This document shows, one piece after another, positions 1 through 7,806 of a stretch of DNA of 64,000 nucleotides. The translations under genes and the position numbers were made by a program. Positions within the stretch are counted from its first letter, which is position 1, and the number at the start of each line of letters is the position of its first letter. This DNA comes from JAXGTD01 sp040775095. Lineage in GTDB: Bacteria; Pseudomonadota; Gammaproteobacteria; Chromatiales; Chromatiaceae. Location: positions 1 through 64,000 of the forward strand of contig JAXGTD010000007.1 in NCBI GenBank assembly GCA_040775095.1. The letters run 5' to 3'. The notes under the pieces were generated by a model. It saw only the letters and a list, made by a program, of their open reading frames with translations. It was not told the DNA's origin and did not search any database.

Positions 1-1923
1 CTCCAGCCAGTGCCTGATCGTCGCCAGGTCATATTCGTTGCGTTTTTCCGGCGGGAGATTGTCGGGCCAGTGGCCGAGGGTCCTGTCGTGCCACGCGTGC
101 CACGCGAGGAACGCGACCTTGCTCGGCCGAAGACCATAGCGGGTCACGTAATAGGTATTGAAGTCCTGCAGCTCGTAGGGTCCGATCTTCGCCTCGGTGC
201 TCTGCAGTCCACCGGGTGCCTCGACACCGGCCCCACCGGCAGCGGCGGGTACCAGCTCGGGGGAGATCTCGGTGTCGAGGATGGCCTGCAGCACGGCATT
301 CGTGGGCGCATCGAACTGGCCGCTGCCGATGACCCAGCGGATCAGGTACTGGATCAGAGTCTTCGGTACCGATGCATTGACGTTGTAGTGCGACATGTGG
401 TCACCGACACCATAGGTTGACCACCCGAGTGCCAGCTCCGAGAGGTCGCCGGTGCCGAGCACCAGGGCGTTGTGGAGGTTGGCCAGCCGGAACAGATGCG
501 AGGTACGCTCGCCCGCCTGGACATTCTCGAACGTGATGTCGTAGCAGGGTTCGCCTCGCGCGTAGGGGTGGCCAAGGTCCGCCAACATCTGCTGGCAGGA
601 TGGGCGTATGTCGATCTCGTGGGCGCTGGTGCCCAGCGCCGACATCAGGCGATGGGCGTTCTCGCGCGTCTGGTTGCTGGTCGCGAAGCCGGGCAGGGTG
701 TAGGCGAGGATATTGGCTCGCGGCAAACCGAGCCGGTCCATGGTGCGTGCGGCGACGAGCAGGACCTGCGTCGAGTCGAGCCCCCCGGAGATACCGATGA
801 CGACCCGCTCGATGCCGGTGGATTGGAGCCGCTTGGCCAGGCCGTGAACCTGGATGTTGTACGCCTCGTAGCAGCGCTCGTCGCGGGTCTCTGTCTGGGC
901 GGGCACGTAGGGGAAGCGCTCGATGCGCCGCATCAGGCCATCGACCTGCCGGGACCCAAGCGTGAATGCAACGCGGCGCAGGGTGCGCAGGCGCTCGCGA
1001 TGGGCCTGCGCCGCATCGCTGAAGCTGGTGACACGCATGCGGTCGGCCATCAGGCGCTCGAGGTCGATGTCGGCGGCGATGAGCTGCTCATCGCGCGCGA
1101 AGCGCTCCGACTGCGCCAGCAGCTCGTCGTTCTCGAAGATGACCGCGTGACCGTCCCAGGCGAGATCCGTTGTGGATTCCCCTGGCCCGGCCGCGGAATA
1201 GAGGTAGGCGGCGATACACTTGCCGGACTGGGCCGCGCACAGGTCGTTACGGTAACGCGCCTTGCCGATGGTGATATTGCTTGCCGAGAGGTTCAGCAGC
1301 ACGGTCGCGCCGGCGAGCGCCGCATAGGTGCTCGGCGGGATCGGCGTCCAAAGGTCCTCGCACAGCTCCATGTGCAGGATCAGTCCGTCGACATCGGTCG
1401 CGGCGAGCAGCAGGTCGTTACCGAAAGGGACGCTGGCGCCGAGCAGATCGATCTCGCGCGCGATGGCCGCGTCGGCACCGGCGAACTGACGCTGCTCGTA
1501 GAACTCGTGGTCATTCGGCAGATAGGTCTTCGGCACGACGCCGAGGACGCGTCCCGCGTGGACCGCCACGGCGCAGTTGAACAGCCGTCCGTCGACACGT
1601 AGTGGCAGTCCGACCGCAATCAGCGGGCGCAGCGTGCGGCTGGCATCGAGAATGCGCCCGAGCCCCGCCAGGCAGGCGTCGAGCAGGGCATGCTGGTGGA
1701 ACAGGTCCTCGTTGCTGTAGGCGGAGATGCCCAGCTCCGGGAACAACGCGACCGCGCAGCCCAGGTCCGATGCGCGCCGGGCCAGTGCGATGGTCGCGTC
1801 CGCGTTGCGGGCCGGATCGGCGACGCGCACCGGCGGGACACACACCGCGGCGCGCACCAGGCCATGGCGCTGGAGGTCGAAAAAGGCCGCCTGGCGGCTT
1901 TCGGTGCTTGTCGCGCTGGTCAT
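1..1923 (-). CDS. nadE: Glutamine-dependent NAD+ synthetase (3' end beyond left edge)
   Basis: Makes NAD+ from deamido-NAD+, ATP and glutamine-derived ammonia in the cytoplasm. The frame is open from an ATG at 1923 to the left edge (641 codons), so the C-terminus is missing. The N-terminal half is a nitrilase-type glutaminase with the Glu-Lys-Cys triad visible: E63 in FPELGIS, K132 in PKTYLPN and C188 in MELCEDLW. The second half has the PP-loop motif SGGLDS and later the GTGDLSELALGW block typical of NAD synthetases. This is the long, roughly 680-residue fused class, so only a few tens of residues should be missing. The ribosome site is weak (AGGG just before ATG), but no better in-frame start is seen. 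It lies downstream of smpB on the same strand, separated by a palindromic repeat. Confidence 0.93.
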   Translation of the reverse strand, partial: MTSATSTESRQAAFFDLQRHGLVRAAVCVPPVRVADPARNADATIALARRASDLGCAVALFPELGISAYSNEDLFHQHALLDACLAGLGRILDASRTLRPLIAVGLPLRVDGRLFNCAVAVHAGRVLGVVPKTYLPNDHEFYEQRQFAGADAAIAREIDLLGASVPFGNDLLLAATDVDGLILHMELCEDLWTPIPPSTYAALAGATVLLNLSASNITIGKARYRNDLCAAQSGKCIAAYLYSAAGPGESTTDLAWDGHAVIFENDELLAQSERFARDEQLIAADIDLERLMADRMRVTSFSDAAQAHRERLRTLRRVAFTLGSRQVDGLMRRIERFPYVPAQTETRDERCYEAYNIQVHGLAKRLQSTGIERVVIGISGGLDSTQVLLVAARTMDRLGLPRANILAYTLPGFATSNQTRENAHRLMSALGTSAHEIDIRPSCQQMLADLGHPYARGEPCYDITFENVQAGERTSHLFRLANLHNALVLGTGDLSELALGWSTYGVGDHMSHYNVNASVPKTLIQYLIRWVIGSGQFDAPTNAVLQAILDTEISPELVPAAAGGAGVEAPGGLQSTEAKIGPYELQDFNTYYVTRYGLRPSKVAFLAWHAWHDRTLGHWPDNLPPEKRNEYDLATIRHWLE

Positions 1924-1973
1924 GCCCTGGTCGGCGGTGGCCGTTGTGTACAGTCGTTGCGGGATGGTCCAAA

Positions 1974-2078
1974 GGAGACGCGGATCCAACGCCATCCTGG
2001 CATCGGATCAGCTCGCGAACCGAAAACGCGGTTTCCGATTCGCTCCATTTTCAGCCACTTGGGTGATTGCGAATGCCG
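1974..2078. repeat. Modular palindromic repeat, copy A
   Basis: Begins GGAGACGC and holds an imperfect hairpin (arms 1983-1994 and 1998-2009), then GATCAGCTCGC, then a second stem CGAAAAC-GCG-GTTTCCG at 2021-2037 and CGCTCC. Copy B (34577-34672) shares a 22-base identical block (2019-2040) and aligns over about 85 bases. Copy C (about 42018-42121) shares the left hairpin and the closing GCTCC but has a different second stem. It sits in the smpB-nadE gap, outside coding sequence. Confidence 0.7.
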
Positions 2079-2099
2079 TGCCATCCCTGGTCCCAAGGG

Positions 2100-2579
2100 T
2101 CAGTTCTGTTTGAACAGGCGCTCTTTCTCGCGTTGCCAATCGCGGTCCTTCTCGGTGGCCCGCTTATCGTGCAGCTTCTTGCCCTTGGCCAGGCCGATCT
2201 CGAGCTTGGCCCGGCCGTGCTTCCAATACATCGCGGTCGGGACCAGCGTGTACCCCGCGCGCTCGATCTGGCCGATCAGGCGGTTGAGCTCGGTGCGCTT
2301 GAGCAGCAGCTTGCGTGAGCGAGTCGGGTCCGGGTCGACGTGGGTGGATGCGGCCGGCAATGCGGAGATATGCGAGCCGATCAGGAATGCCTCGCCGTGC
2401 AGAATCTTGACGTAGCTCTCCTTGAGCTGGACGCGCCCGGCACGCATGCTCTTGACCTCCCACCCTTGCAGGACCATCCCGGTCTCGATGCGCTGTTCGA
2501 TGTGGTACTCGTGGCCGGCCTTCTTGTTCAGGGCGATCGTGCTGCCGCCGCCGGACTTGTTCTTTTTTGCTTTCGACAT
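2100..2579 (-). CDS. smpB: SsrA-binding protein SmpB
   Basis: Binds tmRNA and brings it to stalled ribosomes for trans-translation. The 159-residue product has the usual SmpB length and features: a Lys-rich N-terminus, the core EVKSMRAGRVQLKESYV, and the basic tail ending EKDRDWQREKERLFKQN, which enters the decoding centre. The start ATG at 2579 lies 137 bases from the divergent tpiA start, so the two promoters share that gap. No ssrA (tmRNA) gene was recognised in this window. Confidence 0.96.
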   Translation of the reverse strand: MSKAKKNKSGGGSTIALNKKAGHEYHIEQRIETGMVLQGWEVKSMRAGRVQLKESYVKILHGEAFLIGSHISALPAASTHVDPDPTRSRKLLLKRTELNRLIGQIERAGYTLVPTAMYWKHGRAKLEIGLAKGKKLHDKRATEKDRDWQREKERLFKQN

Positions 2580-2659
2580 GGCGCGGAGTGTAATCCACGC
2601 CTCATGCCGGAAGGAAGCGCGCGGGTCGGAATCGCGCGTCGCGGCCCGTGCCGCGGTGG

Positions 2660-2688
2660 TTGCGCTGGCGGCGGCATAGGGCTAAGAT
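2660..2688 (+). promoter_or_regulatory. Putative sigma-70 promoter of tpiA
   Basis: TTGCGC at 2660-2665 and TAAGAT at 2683-2688 are separated by 17 bases, placing transcription start about 22 bases before the tpiA ATG. Pattern match only. Confidence 0.5.
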
Positions 2689-2716
2689 GCCGCGTTCTTC
2701 AGCACGGGAGATCGTT

Positions 2717-3478
2717 ATGCGTCAGCCGCTGGTTGCAGGCAATTGGAAAATGAACGGCAGCAAGGCCGAGGCCGCCGAGTTGTTGGCCGGGATCAAGGCC
2801 GGCATCGGCGCCGTTGCACGCACGGCAGTGGCTGTCTGTCCCCCGTTCCCCTACCTGTATCTGGCCGAGCAGATGCTCGCGGATACGGGCATCGGCTATG
2901 GGGCGCAGGATGTCTCCCTGGAAGAGGGTGGCGCCTTCACCGGACAGGTGTCCGCGGCCATGCTGAAAGACTTCGGTTGTGCCTATGTCATCATCGGCCA
3001 CTCCGAGCGGCGGATGTTCAATGGCGAGACCGACGCTGACGTGGGCAAGAAATACGCCCGCGCCGTGGCGGCGGGCCTGACGCCCATCCTTTGCGTCGGC
3101 GAGTCGCTGCAAGAGCGCGAGGCCGGACGCACCGAAGAGGTGGTTGCGCGCCATCTCGACGGCGTGATCGACTCCAACGGCGTTGAGGCCTTGAGTCATG
3201 GGGTGATCGCCTACGAGCCGGTCTGGGCGATCGGGACCGGCGTGACTGCGACACCCGAGCAGGCGCAGGAGGTGCATGCCTTTCTGCGCGCGCGCATCGC
3301 GGCCAGCAATGCGCAGGTCGCCGAAAAGGTTCAGATCCTCTATGGCGGCAGCATGAAGCCGTCCAATGCGCTCGAGCTGATCGGTCAGCCGGATATCGAC
3401 GGTGGCCTGATTGGTGGGGCCGCCCTTAAGGCCGCCGATTTCCTGGCCATCTGCCAGGCCGGCGACAGTAACGCCTGA
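2717..3478 (+). CDS. tpiA: Triose-phosphate isomerase
   Basis: Interconverts dihydroxyacetone phosphate and glyceraldehyde 3-phosphate in glycolysis and the Calvin cycle. The 253-residue protein is full length. Catalytic residues are in place: K11 in GNWKMN, H95 in IIGHSERR and E168 in AYEPVWAIGTG, followed by the phosphate-binding LYGGSMKP near the end. The ATG at 2717 was chosen over an upstream in-frame ATG (2648) because it follows a GGGAG ribosome site at 2706-2710 and begins exactly where family members begin. secG follows after 56 bases, the usual order in gammaproteobacteria. Confidence 0.97.
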   Translation: MRQPLVAGNWKMNGSKAEAAELLAGIKAGIGAVARTAVAVCPPFPYLYLAEQMLADTGIGYGAQDVSLEEGGAFTGQVSAAMLKDFGCAYVIIGHSERRMFNGETDADVGKKYARAVAAGLTPILCVGESLQEREAGRTEEVVARHLDGVIDSNGVEALSHGVIAYEPVWAIGTGVTATPEQAQEVHAFLRARIAASNAQVAEKVQILYGGSMKPSNALELIGQPDIDGGLIGGAALKAADFLAICQAGDSNA

Positions 3479-3534
3479 GCGAGGCGGCGGAGCGATTCGA
3501 CCTCAATGGCACGGAATTTCCAGAAGCTCGCGTT

Positions 3535-4056
3535 ATGCAGACCATATTGACCGTTTTCCATTTGGTTCTGGCTCTTGGTCTCATCGGCCTGATCCTGATC
3601 CAGCATGGCAAGGGCGCGGACGCGGGTGCCGCCTTTGGCAGCGGCGCCTCGTCAACGGTATTCGGGGCGCAGGGCTCGGGGTCGTTCCTGTCCCGTTCGA
3701 CCGCCATTATGGCAACGCTGTTTTTCCTAACGAGTATGGCCTTGGCCTACTACGCGAGCCAGGTGGGCGAGCCGCAGGGTCTGATGGACGGGGTCGAGGT
3801 GCCCGCGGCGGTGGTGCCGGCGATTGAGCGCGAGGCCGCCGGCCTCGACGTGCCGCGAGCCCCGGATTCCGACGTGCCGAGGACAGCGTCGACGCCCCCT
3901 TTATCCGGGGCCGACGTGCCATCGGCTTCGGCTGGTGTGGCCGCGCCTGGCCCGACGGGGGGCGATCAGGCGGCATCGGGTGAGCCAGCCGACGCTACGC
4001 CCGACAACGTGCCGGCCCCGGCGGACGCGTCACCGGGTACGAAGGAGACCCAGTAG
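3535..4056 (+). CDS. secG: Preprotein translocase subunit SecG
   Basis: Accessory subunit of the SecYEG channel in the inner membrane. Two hydrophobic segments (about residues 1-22 and 54-75) flank the conserved loop with GKGADAGAAFGSGAS. At 173 residues it is longer than the roughly 110-residue E. coli protein; the extra length is a Pro/Ala/Asp-rich low-complexity tail from about residue 80 onward. It is probably co-transcribed with tpiA and with the tRNA-Leu gene 77 bases downstream. Confidence 0.92.
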   Translation: MQTILTVFHLVLALGLIGLILIQHGKGADAGAAFGSGASSTVFGAQGSGSFLSRSTAIMATLFFLTSMALAYYASQVGEPQGLMDGVEVPAAVVPAIEREAAGLDVPRAPDSDVPRTASTPPLSGADVPSASAGVAAPGPTGGDQAASGEPADATPDNVPAPADASPGTKETQ

Positions 4057-4133
4057 CCGGCTGTCGCACACCGACGAGCGGGCGGACGGGGTCACCAGGC
4101 GGGCAGACAGACAGATCGAAAGAGACGGATTAC

Positions 4134-4218
4134 GCCGACGTGGTGGAATTGGTAGACACGCTGTCTTGAGGGGGCAGTGGCGCAAGCCGTGCCGGTTCGA
4201 GTCCGGCCGTCGGCACCA
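4134..4218 (+). tRNA. tRNA-Leu (anticodon GAG)
   Basis: 85-base type II tRNA. Acceptor arms GCCGACG (4134-4140) and CGTCGGC (4208-4214) pair fully, followed by discriminator A and an encoded CCA. The D loop has GGTGGAATTGGTAGACACG, the anticodon loop TTGAGGG places GAG at 4168-4170, a variable arm follows, and the T loop is GGTTCGAGTCC. It reads CUC/CUU leucine codons. The secG-tRNA-Leu linkage is common in gammaproteobacteria. Confidence 0.96.
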
Positions 4219-4227
4219 TCATGAACA

Positions 4228-4260
4228 AGCGGTGTCCCAGCGATGGGCGCTGCTTTTTTT
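4228..4260 (+). terminator. Probable intrinsic terminator after tRNA-Leu
   Basis: An imperfect stem (AGCGGTGTCCC with GGGCGCTGCT, several G-U pairs) is followed directly by seven T (4254-4260). It would end the tpiA-secG-tRNA transcript before the nuo promoter. Confidence 0.6.
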
Positions 4261-4340
4261 GTTTCGCTGATAATGATTCCAGATCGCTGAGCTGGGTCAT
4301 AACCTGTTGATAACAATATAAATCTTGCGGCCGCGGCGGC

Positions 4341-4370
4341 TTGACACCCTGATGTCGCGTGCACTAGACT
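4341..4370 (+). promoter_or_regulatory. Putative sigma-70 promoter of the nuo operon
   Basis: TTGACA at 4341-4346, an 18-base spacer, then TAGACT at 4365-4370, about 70 bases before the nuoA ATG. The -35 is a consensus match and it lies just after the terminator-like hairpin, in an AT-richer stretch. Confidence 0.6.
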
Positions 4371-4442
4371 GGCGTGCGATCAGAACGTACCACACTCGCG
4401 CTGCCGGCTGAAGGTGGCCTGCTGGAGAGGAGGAGAGTCCGG

Positions 4443-4799
4443 ATGCTGGAAGACTACCTGCATGTCCTGATCTTCATCGCCGTGGCGCTCCTTGTCGGGT
4501 TCGTGCCGCGTGTGCTCGGGGCGCTGCTGGGTCCGCGCCACCCGGGCCAGCAAAAAGACTCCCCGTATGAATGCGGCTTCGAGGCCTTCGAGAATGCGCG
4601 GATGAAGTTCGACGTGCGCTATTACCTCGTCGCCATCCTCTTCATCATCTTCGATCTGGAAATCGCGTTTCTCTTCCCTTGGGCCGTCGTGCTCGACGAG
4701 TTGGGAATGGCCGGGTTCCTGGGCATGCTCGTGTTCCTCGGCATCCTCGTCGTCGGATTTATCTACGAGTGGAAGAAGGGGGCCCTGGAATGGGAATAG
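4443..4799 (+). CDS. nuoA: NADH:quinone oxidoreductase subunit A
   Basis: Small membrane subunit of complex I at the junction of the hydrophilic and membrane arms. The 118 residues carry three transmembrane segments and the conserved loop PYECGFE with the family Cys. The ATG at 4443 follows a strong purine-rich ribosome site (GGAGAGGAGGAG), so the longer in-frame extension from 4374 is rejected. Its last 10 bases overlap nuoB. Confidence 0.95.
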   Translation: MLEDYLHVLIFIAVALLVGFVPRVLGALLGPRHPGQQKDSPYECGFEAFENARMKFDVRYYLVAILFIIFDLEIAFLFPWAVVLDELGMAGFLGMLVFLGILVVGFIYEWKKGALEWE

Positions 4800-5266
4800 A
4801 AGGCGTGCTCGAAGAGGGCTTTGTCACCACCACGGCTGACAAGCTCATTAACTGGGCCCGTACCGGTTCCCTGTGGCCAATGACCTTTGGCCTCGCCTGC
4901 TGCGCGGTCGAGATGATGCACGCGGGGGCCGCGCGTTACGATCTGGACCGTTTCGGAATCATTTTCAGACCCAGCCCCCGTCAGTCCGACGTCATGATCG
5001 TCGCCGGCACGCTGGTGAACAAGATGGCGCCGGCGCTGCGCAAGGTCTACGACCAGATGGCGGAGCCCCGCTGGGTGATCTCCATGGGCTCCTGCGCCAA
5101 TGGCGGAGGGTACTACCACTATTCCTATTCAGTGGTCCGCGGCTGTGATCGTATCGTGCCAGTCGACGTCTATGTCCCCGGTTGCCCTCCAACCGCCGAG
5201 GCGTTGCTCTACGGTATTTTGCAACTGCAGAACAAGATCCGCCGCACCGACACCATCGCCCGCTAA
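4790..5266 (+). CDS. nuoB: NADH:quinone oxidoreductase subunit B
   Basis: Carries the terminal 4Fe-4S cluster N2 of complex I, which hands electrons to quinone. Cluster ligands are visible in LACCAVEMM (adjacent cysteines), GSCANGGG and PGCPPTAE. The 158-residue product starts at an ATG inside the end of nuoA, suggesting translational coupling; the longer open frame upstream is only read-through of nuoA in another frame. nuoC follows after 23 bases. Confidence 0.96.
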   Translation: MGIEGVLEEGFVTTTADKLINWARTGSLWPMTFGLACCAVEMMHAGAARYDLDRFGIIFRPSPRQSDVMIVAGTLVNKMAPALRKVYDQMAEPRWVISMGSCANGGGYYHYSYSVVRGCDRIVPVDVYVPGCPPTAEALLYGILQLQNKIRRTDTIAR

Positions 5267-5289
5267 CCAGAATCCGGCCGCAGTAACCC

Positions 5290-6009
5290 ATGACAGAGAC
5301 GTTTCAGACAACGGGCGACGCGCGACTCGACGCGCTCGCCAAGTCGCTGGTGGAGCAGTTTGGCGGGGCCGATGCCGAGGTGCGGGTCGCACACGGCGAG
5401 GTGACCCTGGTGGTCCCCGCCGGACGCCTGCTGGAGGTCGCCGAGACGCTGCGCAGCGACAAGACGTTCAAGTTTGAACAACTGATCGATCTGTGCGGCA
5501 TCGACTATGCCGCCTACGGATGCTCGGAATGGGAGACCACCGCGGCGTCGACCACGGGCTTCGGTCGCGGCGTCGACCGCGACACCGAGCTGGACACGGA
5601 CGATCCACGGCGCTTTGCCGTCGCTTATCACCTCCTGTCGCTGGCCCACAACCGGCGCTTGCGCCTGCGCGTGTACGCCGGCGGCGAGCAGCCGATGGTC
5701 GCCTCCGTGACCGGGGTTTGGCCGGTCGCCGACTGGTTCGAGCGCGAGGCCTTCGACCTGTTCGGCATCCTGTTCGACGGCCACCCCGACCTGCGCCGAA
5801 TCCTCACCGACTACGGTTTTGTCGGCCACCCGTTTCGCAAGGACTTCCCGATCAGCGGCCATGTGGCCATGCGCTACGATCCCGAGCTCGAGCGTGTCGT
5901 CTACGAGCCGGTGGAGATCGAGCCGCGCGTCCTGGTGCCCAAGGTGATCCGCTCCGACAGCCGTTACCTGAGCGAGGCCGACGAGAAGGCGGGAGGCACC
6001 AATGCCTGA
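5290..6009 (+). CDS. nuoC: NADH:quinone oxidoreductase subunit C
   Basis: The 30-kDa hydrophilic connecting subunit of complex I. The signature WFEREAFDLFGI followed by HPDLRRILTDYGF and HPFRKDFP is intact. It is a separate 239-residue gene, not fused to nuoD as in E. coli. It overlaps nuoD by eight bases. Confidence 0.95.
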   Translation: MTETFQTTGDARLDALAKSLVEQFGGADAEVRVAHGEVTLVVPAGRLLEVAETLRSDKTFKFEQLIDLCGIDYAAYGCSEWETTAASTTGFGRGVDRDTELDTDDPRRFAVAYHLLSLAHNRRLRLRVYAGGEQPMVASVTGVWPVADWFEREAFDLFGILFDGHPDLRRILTDYGFVGHPFRKDFPISGHVAMRYDPELERVVYEPVEIEPRVLVPKVIRSDSRYLSEADEKAGGTNA

Positions 6010-7261
6010 GATCCGTAACTACACGCTGAACTTTGGCCCTCAGCATCCGGCTGCCCATGGGGTGTTGCGACTGGTGCTGGAGATGGACGGCGAGGTCATC
6101 GAGCGCGCCGACCCCCACATCGGACTGCTTCATCGGGGGACCGAGAAGCTGGCGGAGACCAAGCCGTTCAATCAGAGCATCGGCTATATGGACCGCCTCG
6201 ATTACGTCTCGATGATGTGCAACGAGCACGGCTACGTGCGCGCGATCGAGAAGCTGCTGGGAATCGATGCGCCGGTTCGCGCGCAGTATATCCGCACGAT
6301 GTTCGATGAGATCACGCGCATTCTCAACCACCTGATGTGGCTGGGTGCGCACGCGCTCGACATCGGTGCGATGACCGTCTTCCTTTACTGTTTTCGCGAG
6401 CGCGAAGACCTGATGGACTGCTATGAGGCGGTGTCCGGCGCGCGGCTGCATGCGACCTACTACCGCCCCGGCGGTGTCTACCGGGATCTCCCCGCGCGCA
6501 TGCCGCGTTTCCCCGAGGCGGCGTCGAAGTGGCACAGTGAGCGCGAGATCCGCCAACTCAACGACGCGCGCGGCGGTTCGCTGCTCGACTTCCTCGATGA
6601 TTTCACCCAGCGCTTCCCGAAGCTGGTGGACGAGTACGAGACGCTGCTGACCGACAATCGCATCTGGAAGCAGCGCACCGTGGGGATCGGTGTCGTTACC
6701 GAGGAACGCGCCAAGGCGCTCGGATTCACCGGTCCGATGCTACGCGGGTCGGGCGTCGCCTGGGATCTGCGCAAGAAACAGCCCTATGCCGCCTACGACC
6801 AGGTCGACTTCGACATCCCGGTCGGCCAGAACGGCGACTGCTACGACCGCTACCTGGTGCGGATGGAGGAGATGCGCCAATCCAACCGCATCATCCAGCA
6901 ATGTATCGGATGGCTAAGAGCCAATCCGGGGCCCGTCATGCTCGATGACCATAAGGTCACGCCCCCGTCGCGGGTCGCGATGAAGGATGACATGGAGGCC
7001 CTGATCCATCACTTCAAACTCTTCACCGAGGGCTACTGCACACCCGTCGGTGAGGTGTATGCGGCGGTGGAGGCCCCGAAGGGCGAGTTCGGCTGTTACA
7101 TCATCTCCGACGGCGCCAACAAGCCCTATCGGCTCAAGGTGCGCGCGCCGGGCTTCCCCCATCTGGCGGCGATGGATGAGATGGCGAAGGGGCACATGCT
7201 GGCCGACGTCGTCGCCATCATCGGCACGATGGATATCGTCTTCGGGGAGATCGACCGCTGA
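6002..7261 (+). CDS. nuoD: NADH:quinone oxidoreductase subunit D
   Basis: The 49-kDa subunit, which with NuoB forms the quinone-binding pocket. The product is 419 residues with FGPQHPAAHGVLRL at the N-terminus, the LLHRGTEKL signature, and the C-terminal GFPHLAAM and GTMDIVFGEIDR end typical of the family. It overlaps nuoC upstream, and its stop codon shares a base with the nuoE start, so the three genes are probably translationally coupled. Confidence 0.96.
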   Translation: MPEIRNYTLNFGPQHPAAHGVLRLVLEMDGEVIERADPHIGLLHRGTEKLAETKPFNQSIGYMDRLDYVSMMCNEHGYVRAIEKLLGIDAPVRAQYIRTMFDEITRILNHLMWLGAHALDIGAMTVFLYCFREREDLMDCYEAVSGARLHATYYRPGGVYRDLPARMPRFPEAASKWHSEREIRQLNDARGGSLLDFLDDFTQRFPKLVDEYETLLTDNRIWKQRTVGIGVVTEERAKALGFTGPMLRGSGVAWDLRKKQPYAAYDQVDFDIPVGQNGDCYDRYLVRMEEMRQSNRIIQQCIGWLRANPGPVMLDDHKVTPPSRVAMKDDMEALIHHFKLFTEGYCTPVGEVYAAVEAPKGEFGCYIISDGANKPYRLKVRAPGFPHLAAMDEMAKGHMLADVVAIIGTMDIVFGEIDR

Positions 7262-7788
7262 TGAGTTTCCGTACCGCACCGCTCGCGGTCGTCCACGACC
7301 GCGCCAAAGACAGCCTGTTCACGCCCGAGATTCGCGCCGAGATCGACAGGCACATTGCCAAGTACCCCCCGGAGTGGAAGCAATCGGCCGTGATGCCGGC
7401 CTTGACGCTGCTGCAGGATCACAACGGCGGGTGGCTGACGAAGGCACTGATGAACGATGTCGCCGCCTATCTCGACATGCCCGAGGTCGCCGTCTACGAG
7501 GTGGCGACGTTTTACGGTATGTACGATCTCGAGCCCGTTGGCCGGCACAAGGTCTGCATCTGTAACAGCGTCTCCTGCATGCTCGGTGGGGCAGAGGAGC
7601 TGATGCACCATATCGAGCGGAAATATGGCGTTGCCCCGGGCGGCACCACGGCCGACGGCAAGTTTACGTTCAAGGAGCTCGAATGCCTCGGCGCCTGCAG
7701 GGATGCGCCCGCCGTGATGGTCGACAAGACCTACCATGAGCGGCTCGATGCCGAAGGCCTCGATAAGCTGATCGACGATCTGGACTGA
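7261..7788 (+). CDS. nuoE: NADH:quinone oxidoreductase subunit E
   Basis: Thioredoxin-like subunit of the NADH dehydrogenase module, holding the 2Fe-2S cluster N1a. Ligand pairs are seen in CNSVSCMLGG and CLGACRDAP. The length, 175 residues, is normal. The start codon overlaps the nuoD stop (TGATG arrangement). Confidence 0.95.
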   Translation: MSFRTAPLAVVHDRAKDSLFTPEIRAEIDRHIAKYPPEWKQSAVMPALTLLQDHNGGWLTKALMNDVAAYLDMPEVAVYEVATFYGMYDLEPVGRHKVCICNSVSCMLGGAEELMHHIERKYGVAPGGTTADGKFTFKELECLGACRDAPAVMVDKTYHERLDAEGLDKLIDDLD

Positions 7789-7806
7789 GCGGCACACGAC
7801 AACATC

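Noticed and set aside
472..1602. Plus-strand open frame of 376 codons opposite nadE
   Set aside because: The opposite strand encodes an uninterrupted, motif-rich NAD synthetase; the plus frame is a GC-driven shadow without family features.
4374..4442. Longer N-terminus for NuoA
   Set aside because: It would start almost on top of the promoter, and the ATG at 4443 has a strong ribosome site.
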